Below, one piece after another: positions 14,609 to 22,152 of a DNA stretch of 27,498 nt; position 1 is the first letter of the stretch, and every line of letters begins with the position of its first letter. The notes under the pieces are model-generated. The model did no database searches. It was not told where the DNA came from and was given only the letters and a program-made list of their open reading frames with translations. The stretch is taken from positions 1 through 27,498 of the forward strand of contig CAYMKI010000026.1 of assembly GCA_964390695.1 (NCBI GenBank). The letters run 5' to 3'. Source of the stretch: CAWACC01 sp964390695. Lineage in GTDB: Bacteria; Chlamydiota; Chlamydiia; Chlamydiales; Parachlamydiaceae. The translations under genes were made by a program, and so were the position numbers.

Positions 14609-17600
14609 TTAGAGGACCTTGAGGATTTTGTTTTCCAGTTCGCTGGGAGATTTGGGAGGGGTGATCAAGACCTTTCTTCTGAGCACCTGTTTGCCTTTTT
14701 GCTGTTCCAGGTTTAACGAAAGTTTTTCCAGCTTTAATAAGGTGTATCCTCTTTGGGCAGCATGTATGCGTATTCTGCCGATATAGTATAGCCATTCGGC
14801 CTGTTTGGGAGGGAGACCGTATCGGTCTTGCAGTTCTGCCCACAAAAGTTCCAGGTCTTCGAGAGCGTTGGCTTCTCCGAAGCGATGGTACATTTCCATA
14901 CGTAGAGAAACTTCGTTGACATATTCCTCTGGTAAGCGAGCGTCGAAGGGAAACTCGATCTTGGTATCGACCGCAAGAGTGGGCGCTTGGCCTTGCAAGG
15001 CGCGGATGGTCTTTTTCAGCATTTTGCAGTAGAGGTGAAAGCCGATGGCCGACACATGTCCCGATTGTTCTGTGCCCAAAATATTTCCGGCCCCGCGGAT
15101 TTCTAGGTCGCGCATGGCTATTTTCATGCCTCCGCCGTAGCCCGAAGCTTCGGCCAAGGCATTTAAGCGTTTGCGGGATAATTCAGGCAGGGCAGCCAGC
15201 TTAGGAACGAGAAAGTAGGCGTATGCCCTTCGGTTCCAGCGGCCCACGCGTCCGCGAAGCTGATACAATTCAGCCAGCCCAAACTGATCGGCCCTATCGA
15301 TCAGTATTGTATTAGCATTGGGAATGTCGATGCCATTTTCGATGATGGTCGTGGCAACGAGGATATCGGCTTTGCCGCTTTTGAAGAGATGGAACACCGT
15401 ATCGATTTCATCGGAGCTCATTTGTCCATGCCCTACGACAATTCTAGCCTGAGGTAAAAGCTTTTGGATGTGGCTTGCGCGGTCGTATATGGATTCGACG
15501 CGGTTATGGATGATATAGGCTTGTCCATCGCGGGTTAGCTCGCGCAGCAGGGCATTTTTTAGTGTTTGGTCGTGAGATTCTGTGATGATGGTGGTGATGG
15601 GCAAGCGATCTTGAGGCGGAGTGTTGATGACAGACATGTCTCTAGCGCCTATTAGGGACATGTATAATGTTCTTGGAATAGGTGTGGCGGATAATGTTAG
15701 GCAGTCCACACCGGCTTTGATTTTCTTGAGATGTTCCTTGGCCTTCACACCAAAGCGCTGCTCCTCATCGATGATGATCAGGCCTAGTTCCTTGAAGATC
15801 ACGTCATCGCTGATGATGCGGTGAGTGCCGATGACTATATCCACGCTGCCTTTGGCTAATCCTTCCAAGCTTTCTCGGATTTGTTTTGCTGTGCGGAAGC
15901 GGGATAGGACAGCGATATTGATTGGAAAATGACGCATGCGGTCGACGAAATTTTCATAATGCTGCATCGCCAGCACTGTGGTGGGGACGAGTACAGCGAC
16001 TTGTTTACGTCCATCTGCCACGGCTTTAAAGGCGGCGCGCATAGCCACTTCCGTTTTCCCGTAACCCACATCGCCGCATATCAGCCTGTCCATGGCTTTT
16101 GTGGAGTGCATATCCTCTTTGAAGTTTGCGATAGCCGCCAGCTGATCTTCCGTTTCGACATAGGGGAAATCTTCTTCGAAGGCTTTCATGTCATCGCCAT
16201 CTTCAGGAAAGGACATCCCGCCGGAAACTTCACGGCGAGCATAGAGTTGAAGTAAGTCCGTGGCATATGTCAGGATAGCGCTTTCAGTTTGTTCTTTAGT
16301 CTTTTTCCAGCGATTGCTTCCTAGAGTATGCAGCTTAGGCACATCTTCGCTGCCACCGATGTATTTGCTGACCAGATGGGCTTGATTTAGGGGAACAAAT
16401 AGCTTAGAGCCTTCGGCGTATTCGATGATATAAAATTCCGTCGGTACACCCAGGTTGTTGGGGCGTTTTTCGAGCCCTATAAATTTGCCGATGCCGTGTT
16501 GCAGATGTACGACCAGATCTCCTGGACATAATTCGTAGACTTCTATTGGCAGGGTATGATAGGTGCTGCGCTGTTTCTGCCGGCGGATCTTGTATCTTTG
16601 GGTGATTTCCGTCATGGGAAACAGGATCATTTTCAGATCACCGATCACCATGCCGCCGGATAGGTAGCCCATCTGGAAGCTGGTCTTTTTAGGCAACGTG
16701 AGATGGGCATCCAGGATCTTTTTATGGAGGGTGCTTTCCTCCAGTTCCGAAGCGCATAAAAAGTGCAGATCTACATCCTCTTTGGCGAGTTTCTCCAGAG
16801 ATAGCAAAAGGTCTTGTCCCGATAGGCCTTCTCCTTGAGCGACTTCAGGCAGCAGGAAGTCCGATAAGGGGATGAAAGAATGCAGCCAGCGCTTGGCTTC
16901 CAGCTTGCGATTAAACATTTCGAATGTCAAGGTGGCAAGAGGCGCATTCTCAGAATAATAGCTATGCGATGACTTATCTTTTATGCGCACCTCGCTGAGT
17001 TCTTCGATCGGCTGATGGGGCCAATATATTTTTTGCAGAGGCTTGATAGCCTCCATGAACTGATCTAAAGAGCAAAACATTTTAGAATCAGCGCCTCCGA
17101 TGGCTATCAAGGAAGCATAGCGATCTTCCAAGGCCAGCAGGTCATCGAATATCACCAGAGTATTTGGTCCAAGGTAATCTAATACTGTGCCAAGCGGATT
17201 TTTTTCCTGGAGGAGCTCCATTTCCTGTGCCGGGGGAATGTCCAGGGTCTGAACCGGTCTGACGGTTTTTTGTCCGATAGGGTCATAGGCACGTAGGGAT
17301 TGGATCTCATCTCCCCAGAACTCCAGTCGAAACGGATCGGGAGACGATACGGGAAAAATATCTATGATGCCTCCGCGTACTGCGAATTCGCCTTTTTCTG
17401 AGGCTAGGGTGGATTTGCGGTATCCCATTTCGATCAGACGTTGTGTGAGGTTTTCATAGGAGACCACATCACCGACTTTTAAGGAAAAAAACAAGGACGT
17501 GAAATTTGCTGGAGAAATGAGTTTCTGTAAGCAAGCTTGCAAGCTTGAGAGGATAATATGCGGAGTGGAACCTGAAGAGATTTGATTAAGGACCTTATAG

Positions 17601-17914
17601 CGGTCGCCCACAATGTCGGGGCTGGGCGGTACATTTTCTGAGGGCAGAGTTTCCCATGCCGGAAAATCTACTACGGGCCTATCGGTAAAGAGGGGGAAGT
17701 CGTGGAATAGTTTAACTTCTTCTTGGCTGGCGCCGGTTAAAATCAAGACGTGTTTGCCAGTAACTTTTTGGGCAAAGGCCGCTACGAGGGCTTTAGGAGC
17801 ATTCCATAGGGATTCTATGAGGATATGGTCGCCTTGGTGCAAGGCGTGCTCTAAAGCTAACAATTTTTGGCTGTTTAAAATTACATTAATCACAATTAAC
17901 CGAAATGCATGCAA
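14609..17914 (-). CDS. mfd: Transcription-repair coupling factor
   Basis: 1101 residues, close to the usual length. Mfd removes RNA polymerase stalled at DNA lesions and recruits UvrA. The order of domains is complete: UvrB-homology region (about 1-340; VDFPAWETLPSENVPPS at 82-98, and RGGIIDIFP at 180-188), the RNA-polymerase-interacting CarD-like domain (about 458-530; PGDLVVHLQHGIGKFIGLE), the RecG-like motor with Walker A GDVGYGKTE (614-622), the DEEQ box (716-719), SATPIPRTL (742-750) and QLRGRVGR (885-892), the TRG hook (RGAGNILGTEQSGH, 940-953), and the C-terminal autoinhibitory domain (to 1101). A perfect TATAAT lies 25-30 bp upstream of the ATG at 17914. In Chlamydia mfd is next to alaS; here about 6 kb of accessory DNA separates them. 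Confidence 0.96.
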   Translation of the reverse strand: MHAFRLIVINVILNSQKLLALEHALHQGDHILIESLWNAPKALVAAFAQKVTGKHVLILTGASQEEVKLFHDFPLFTDRPVVDFPAWETLPSENVPPSPDIVGDRYKVLNQISSGSTPHIILSSLQACLQKLISPANFTSLFFSLKVGDVVSYENLTQRLIEMGYRKSTLASEKGEFAVRGGIIDIFPVSSPDPFRLEFWGDEIQSLRAYDPIGQKTVRPVQTLDIPPAQEMELLQEKNPLGTVLDYLGPNTLVIFDDLLALEDRYASLIAIGGADSKMFCSLDQFMEAIKPLQKIYWPHQPIEELSEVRIKDKSSHSYYSENAPLATLTFEMFNRKLEAKRWLHSFIPLSDFLLPEVAQGEGLSGQDLLLSLEKLAKEDVDLHFLCASELEESTLHKKILDAHLTLPKKTSFQMGYLSGGMVIGDLKMILFPMTEITQRYKIRRQKQRSTYHTLPIEVYELCPGDLVVHLQHGIGKFIGLEKRPNNLGVPTEFYIIEYAEGSKLFVPLNQAHLVSKYIGGSEDVPKLHTLGSNRWKKTKEQTESAILTYATDLLQLYARREVSGGMSFPEDGDDMKAFEEDFPYVETEDQLAAIANFKEDMHSTKAMDRLICGDVGYGKTEVAMRAAFKAVADGRKQVAVLVPTTVLAMQHYENFVDRMRHFPINIAVLSRFRTAKQIRESLEGLAKGSVDIVIGTHRIISDDVIFKELGLIIIDEEQRFGVKAKEHLKKIKAGVDCLTLSATPIPRTLYMSLIGARDMSVINTPPQDRLPITTIITESHDQTLKNALLRELTRDGQAYIIHNRVESIYDRASHIQKLLPQARIVVGHGQMSSDEIDTVFHLFKSGKADILVATTIIENGIDIPNANTILIDRADQFGLAELYQLRGRVGRWNRRAYAYFLVPKLAALPELSRKRLNALAEASGYGGGMKIAMRDLEIRGAGNILGTEQSGHVSAIGFHLYCKMLKKTIRALQGQAPTLAVDTKIEFPFDARLPEEYVNEVSLRMEMYHRFGEANALEDLELLWAELQDRYGLPPKQAEWLYYIGRIRIHAAQRGYTLLKLEKLSLNLEQQKGKQVLRRKVLITPPKSPSELENKILKVL

Positions 17915-17938
17915 GTCTGAAGGGTTTAACTCTACCTA

Positions 17939-17944
17939 ATTATA
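17939..17944 (-). promoter_or_regulatory. -10 element of the mfd promoter
   Basis: A perfect TATAAT on the minus strand (17944-17939), 25 bp before the mfd ATG. A 17-bp spacer would place the -35 at 17967-17962 (CACCGA), a poor match that overlaps the first arm of the hairpin at 17964-18004. Confidence 0.5.
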
Positions 17945-17963
17945 ACGCGATTTGCGACTTTTC

Positions 17964-18004
17964 GGTGTAGTTTTTTCTATCGCCTCGCGAAAAAAAACTA
18001 CACC
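17964..18004. repeat. Hairpin with 13-bp stem at the mfd promoter
   Basis: GGTGTAGTTTTTT (17964-17976) is the exact inverse of AAAAAACTACACC (17992-18004), with a 15-nt loop containing TCGCCTCGCG. It abuts the presumed -35 of mfd. It may be a regulatory dyad or another dispersed palindrome. Confidence 0.55.
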
Positions 18005-18040
18005 AAAAAATTGCACATGCAAAATATATCACAAAAATAA

Positions 18041-18482
18041 GACATACCTGCACACTGAACCTCTTGCATAATAAATCTATTTGCCCGTGTCCTTGTCCTT
18101 ATCAGTGCTCTAGTCCCGTATGAAAAGATTTAAACCACTGAGGCAGTGAGAGCAGTGAGGTATATGTGAGAGAAGTAACACTTTTCAACAGATCGCTTGA
18201 CTATTCGATAGAATCGAAATTTATCATCCATAGCATACTCATCAGTACCTTCTTTTCGTAAATCATAAATTATTACAAGAAATATATGAGTATGGATTGC
18301 GAAGGCACACACACCTTCATCATTATTTGTGTGCTCACATATGCCTCACTGCTCTCACTGCCTCAGTGGTTTAAATTCTTTACATTCGGGGCAGGGGCAG
18401 GGGCAAGGGCAAGGGCAAGGGCACGGGCAAGGGCAGGGGCAGGGGGATTAGTTATGCAAGAGTTTCAGTGTACAGACATGTC
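18041..18482. mobile_element. 442-bp MITE-like foldback element with AATAA target duplication
   Basis: The two halves are inverse complements. The outer ends match at 27 of 31 positions (18041-18071 against 18452-18482, shared core CTCTTGCATAA). The inner arms match at 41 of 42 (18129-18170 against 18334-18375), the one difference being a G·U-type pair. The outer and inner arms are joined on both sides by hexamer-type sequence, short on the left and expanded on the right. The unique centre is 163 bp (18171-18333). The element is bounded by AATAA on both sides (18036-18040 and 18483-18487), which looks like a 5-bp target duplication, though it is AT-rich and could be chance. No transposase gene is visible, so any movement would need one supplied in trans. 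Confidence 0.72.
18388..18447. repeat. Tandem hexanucleotide tract (NGGGCA) of about ten units
   Basis: Nine intact units of (G/A/C)GGGCA from 18388 to 18441 and a tenth altered unit GGGGGA to 18447. The corresponding place in the left arm of the foldback element has only about three degenerate units (18091-18110, seen as complement). The G runs on the plus strand could form a G-quadruplex. A slippage-prone tract likely to vary between strains. Confidence 0.8.
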
Positions 18483-18523
18483 AATAAGTGATTTTATCAT
18501 AACGGCATATTGTATCATAGAGA

Positions 18524-18552
18524 TTGATAATATGAACTGCATTCTATACAAT
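18524..18552 (+). promoter_or_regulatory. Promoter of the repeat-protein gene
   Basis: TTGATA (18524-18529), a 17-bp spacer and TACAAT (18547-18552), giving a leader of about 25 nt to ATG 18583. It begins 41 bp after the end of the foldback element. AGGGG at 18572-18576 is the ribosome site. Confidence 0.6.
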
Positions 18553-18582
18553 GCCTCTATCTTATGACTTCAGGGGTTTAGT

Positions 18583-21500
18583 ATGAACACAATAGACGGT
18601 TCTGTGGCAAAAATAACGGCTAATCACGAGCCTAGCCTTCAAATATCTTCAGCAAGTGAAAGTCAAGCAGGTAAATATCGTGAAGAAAAGAATTTCCTTG
18701 AATTATTACAATGCATCAAACATTCAGATCCTGCTAGTAGTGAGCATAGTTATGCTTTAAAGCGTGTAAAAGTCCAACTTTATTGCAAGACGGATCTGGA
18801 ACGTTCCAGGCTCCTGGCGCAAATTAAGGGAGAGGGATTAAATCTCAAACGTCCTGAATGGCAAGAGATTTTCATATGCCTAGCTAAGTTATCCGTTACG
18901 AAGAACTGCTTTACAACCTCTCAGCTTTTACAAGATTATCCCATAGACTCCACGACGCAAGAAGGTCAGGCCGCTTTGGTGGAAATTGCCAAGATAGCCG
19001 CTCAGCAAGATGGGTATGCCCTTTCGTGTTTTATCAACAACTTCAAAATCCACGACTACACAACAGAGGGACAAGCGGCTTTAATAGAAATTGCCAAGCT
19101 GGCTGCAAGTAAAAGTAGTATCGGAATTTCCTATAATATAAAGAAATTCGGCATAAATCCCCACACGTCGCAAGGGCGTCAGGGGCTGTTTGAAATTGCC
19201 AAAAAAAGTGTAGAGCGCAATGCCGAAGATACCTCGCAGTTTATTCAAGAATATGGCCTGAATCCTCGCTCTGAAGAAGGGCAGAAAGCCCTAATAGAAA
19301 TAGCCAAGATGTCCGCTCAGCGAGATGGATATCGCACCGCGAAATGGATTGAAAGGTATGGAATACGTTCATTTCCACAGGGGCAAAAGGCCTTGATAGA
19401 CATAGCGAAGTTGGCTACGTGCGAAAATAGTACCAAAGCTCACCATTATATTTCCCTATTCAGCATCAATACCTTAACCCAGGAAGGTCAGCAAGCAGTG
19501 ATCGATATAGCCCTGATGGCTGCCGAGGAAGACGGGGCGCGCCTCTCTAAGAATATCAAGCGATACGGGATAGATAAATTCACGGGAGGACGGCAGGCGT
19601 TATTGGAGATAGCTAAAGCCGCAGCCCGGCAGAATGGGTGGGCCACCTCTGAGTATATCCAAAACTATGGGTTTGACGCATCTACCTCTGAAGGTCAGAA
19701 GGCTTTAATTGAAATCGCCAAGATCGCGGCGCGACAGAATGGATGGGGGACATCAGCACAGATTAAAAAATATGGCATATCTACAGATGCTGAAGGAAAA
19801 AAAGCGTTAATTGAGATAGCCAAGCTGGCTGCGCAACAAAGTGGGGCGGGAGTTACCGAATACATTCAGAATTACGGCTTAAATCCATTAGATGCGTCCT
19901 CTCTCCCAGCTTTGATGGAGATAGCTAAACTGGCCGCCGAGCAAGATGGGCGTGCCGTGGCTTTTTACATTGATAAATATGGCTTTAGATCTTGGCCGTT
20001 AGAAGAAAAACGTGCGTTTTTCAGGTTTATTTTTGGGTGTTTAATTCGCCAATTAGACTGCTATTCACACGAAGCATTAATGAAATATTTTCTAGCCTTC
20101 AAACAATATGTATTTGATAAAAATATGCTAGCCGAATGTTTAGATCTGCATCTCTTTGATCGGGCGTTTAATCTGGTTGCGGTTGGCAATTATGGGGAGT
20201 CATGGCAGCAGGCGATAAAAGTCATGAGCCAGCGATTTCAGATGGAAGAGCTTGCCTTGTGCTGGGTGGAGGAAAAGCTGCGTAAAAGCCGCGAAGATCA
20301 TATTCGAAAAGGGCTTTTAGAGTGGTTTTTGGTGACAGCAGTATTGCATTCCAGCTCACCTGATCTAAGAGATTTTTTCAAGAAAGGACAAAACATTCTA
20401 AAGAAAACAGCTGCCTTGGATCCCTTTCTGCGAGAGGAACTGGTGAAGCAGGTGGTGTTGTTGGCTAACAGTGATAAACTAAAGAGGGTTTATTTATTAA
20501 TGGAAGACGCTTCCATACGTTCTCATGCGATGTTATCGTGTATAGTGTTAGCCAATTATCATCAAAGCTGCCCTACCGCCTATAATGAGACCCTATCCAT
20601 TATCCAAAAACAACGCGTGTTTAAATCGGGAATCCAACAGAAGCTGCTGTTGAATGTTTTGCTGAGGATAAATTGCAGTGCATTGGATGACTTGCAGAAA
20701 GAACTATTGGTTATAAAGCTGTTTTCACAACCCTCAGAGAGTTTACTCCGATGTCTTCAGCTTGCATACGACATGCTGGGCTTTAAAGCTGAAAGAGAAC
20801 TTGTCGATTTTAATCACCTCACGGATCTGCAGCATAAATTAAGTGCGTTTTTTAATCGCACATTTTCATTAGATGAAGAGGGCTTTTTTGAAAAGTACAT
20901 GCAAACCATTCATTTTTGGAGAAACAAAGAAGCCTTGATCTCTTACGGCAGTCAGTTGAATACATTGCCTGAGCTTCAAAAAAGCACAGCACTTGGCTTA
21001 TTCCGAAAATTGATGGGCATGATTGTAAACCAAACCTTCCAGCGCGATCGATACAAAGTAGATCAAAACCCGCATTTAGCTGAAGTGCAGCAAAACTATC
21101 CAAAAGTTTTTGAGTTGTGGCAGGAACAGGTGCAGCTGACATCTGCTGAAGTGACGATAGAAAGAGACTCTGAACAAGAGCCCAGATCCATACGAGTAGT
21201 TAAAACGCTCGTAAGAGCCTTGGAGCAAAATCATTTAGGCGGAGAGAAACAGACCCTCAAATATCTCTTCCTAAATCGGTATTTAAAGGATAGAGATGCT
21301 GGTAAGGAATGCTTAGTGGATATCGAAGAAACACTGAAGACCCTGTCAGGACGCAAACCTGTGGCTGAAGATCTGGAAAAACAGAAAGCCTTGCTGTTGG
21401 AGAAACAGCTGCTTGTATTTTTCGATAATGCTCATGATAAAGATATGGAAGAGAAATTGATCCAAATAAAGAGCCTTGTACCTAAAAACTCTCAATTTTA

Positions 21501-22062
21501 TCGAGATATGGACGACGCGCTGAAATCGATCAAATCATCTACTCAGCGGAAAGCCTGGGATCATCAGGTATTTGATTCCGACCATCCTAACCACTTCCTC
21601 TTGATGGGCACTGAGGTTTTATATAGCTGCCAACATGTGCAGGCTAAATCCACCAATAATGTGTGCTTATTAGGTTATTTTCTCGATGGAAAACATCGGC
21701 TCGGATTAGTCTGCGATGCTCAAGGTAAGATACTCGCCCGTTCTGTGTTCAGGCTGATGATAGACTCGGAAGGGCAGCCGGTCTTGTTTCAAGAAAAAAT
21801 CTATCTAGCGGAGGGCGCTCAGCGTTATGAAATCTTTCTTAGATTGCTGGCGCTCAAAAAGGCCAGGGCTATGGGAATACCTCTGGTTGCTAGCAAACAT
21901 GACGAAGGTACCCTAGCGAAACCCTATAACAGGACTGCCTGTGCCAAACAAAAACCCGTTCCGTTTGAATATGTCGATGCGCTTAATGGCAGGCAGGAAG
22001 GGGAATATGTGATTCGGGATCTGTTGCTGATAGATAAACCTGCAGAGGGTGTTAAGCAATAA
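18583..22062 (+). CDS. Large protein with ten 34/35-residue helical repeats (family not recognised)
   Basis: 1159 residues. From about residue 91 to 470 a unit of 34 or 35 residues recurs about eleven times (the first copy degenerate); intact copies begin near 125, 160, 195, 230, 264, 299, 334, 368, 402 and 437. The consensus is EGQxALIEIAKxAAxQxG, then a second helix ending in YIxxYGI and a short turn. Two amphipathic helices per unit predict an alpha-solenoid, as in TPR-, Sel1- or HEAT-like scaffolds, but the consensus is none of these. Residues ~480-1000 are helical without visible repeats. A compact C-terminal domain (about 1015-1159; LLGYFLDGKHRLGLVC, RSVFRLMIDSEGQPVLFQEKIYL) looks alpha/beta. 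There is no signal peptide or membrane segment. The gene has its own promoter and lies beside a foldback element. Probably a host-interaction or scaffold protein; function unknown. Confidence 0.85.
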   Translation: MNTIDGSVAKITANHEPSLQISSASESQAGKYREEKNFLELLQCIKHSDPASSEHSYALKRVKVQLYCKTDLERSRLLAQIKGEGLNLKRPEWQEIFICLAKLSVTKNCFTTSQLLQDYPIDSTTQEGQAALVEIAKIAAQQDGYALSCFINNFKIHDYTTEGQAALIEIAKLAASKSSIGISYNIKKFGINPHTSQGRQGLFEIAKKSVERNAEDTSQFIQEYGLNPRSEEGQKALIEIAKMSAQRDGYRTAKWIERYGIRSFPQGQKALIDIAKLATCENSTKAHHYISLFSINTLTQEGQQAVIDIALMAAEEDGARLSKNIKRYGIDKFTGGRQALLEIAKAAARQNGWATSEYIQNYGFDASTSEGQKALIEIAKIAARQNGWGTSAQIKKYGISTDAEGKKALIEIAKLAAQQSGAGVTEYIQNYGLNPLDASSLPALMEIAKLAAEQDGRAVAFYIDKYGFRSWPLEEKRAFFRFIFGCLIRQLDCYSHEALMKYFLAFKQYVFDKNMLAECLDLHLFDRAFNLVAVGNYGESWQQAIKVMSQRFQMEELALCWVEEKLRKSREDHIRKGLLEWFLVTAVLHSSSPDLRDFFKKGQNILKKTAALDPFLREELVKQVVLLANSDKLKRVYLLMEDASIRSHAMLSCIVLANYHQSCPTAYNETLSIIQKQRVFKSGIQQKLLLNVLLRINCSALDDLQKELLVIKLFSQPSESLLRCLQLAYDMLGFKAERELVDFNHLTDLQHKLSAFFNRTFSLDEEGFFEKYMQTIHFWRNKEALISYGSQLNTLPELQKSTALGLFRKLMGMIVNQTFQRDRYKVDQNPHLAEVQQNYPKVFELWQEQVQLTSAEVTIERDSEQEPRSIRVVKTLVRALEQNHLGGEKQTLKYLFLNRYLKDRDAGKECLVDIEETLKTLSGRKPVAEDLEKQKALLLEKQLLVFFDNAHDKDMEEKLIQIKSLVPKNSQFYRDMDDALKSIKSSTQRKAWDHQVFDSDHPNHFLLMGTEVLYSCQHVQAKSTNNVCLLGYFLDGKHRLGLVCDAQGKILARSVFRLMIDSEGQPVLFQEKIYLAEGAQRYEIFLRLLALKKARAMGIPLVASKHDEGTLAKPYNRTACAKQKPVPFEYVDALNGRQEGEYVIRDLLLIDKPAEGVKQ

Positions 22063-22071
22063 TTGGATGAG

Positions 22072-22133
22072 TATTCAGGGGTTTATATACCCAACGATCT
22101 CTTCCTGAATAAAGTACTTTTGACTGTCAAAAG
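22072..22133. terminator. Hairpins between convergent genes
   Basis: TATTCAGG (22072-22079) pairs with CCTGAATA (22104-22111), with an alternative inner stem GGGT/ACCC (22079-22082, 22089-22092). A second palindrome, CTTTTGAC-T-GTCAAAAG, covers 22117-22133. They fill the 90-bp gap between two convergent stops and probably end transcription both ways. The first contains the recurrent TATACCCAA. Confidence 0.45.
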
Positions 22134-22152
22134 CTAAGATATGGATAGGAAG

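Larger units (their letters stand above)
17915..18582. other. Spacer with hairpin and foldback element
   Basis: 668 bp between divergent mfd and the repeat-protein gene. It contains the mfd -10 box (17939-17944), a hairpin (17964-18004), a 442-bp foldback element (18041-18482) with a hexamer tract (18388-18447), and the promoter of the repeat-protein gene (18524-18552). Short reading frames inside the foldback element look like by-products of the repeat. Confidence 0.65.

Noticed and set aside
18130..18312. Minus-strand 60-codon frame in the centre of the foldback element
   Set aside because: It begins and ends in repeat arms, has no ribosome site, and resembles no transposase I know.
18286..18567. 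Plus-strand frame with a Gly-Ala/Arg-Ala run
   Set aside because: The run is simply the translated hexamer tract within the foldback element; no ribosome site, and the frame spans the inverted repeat.
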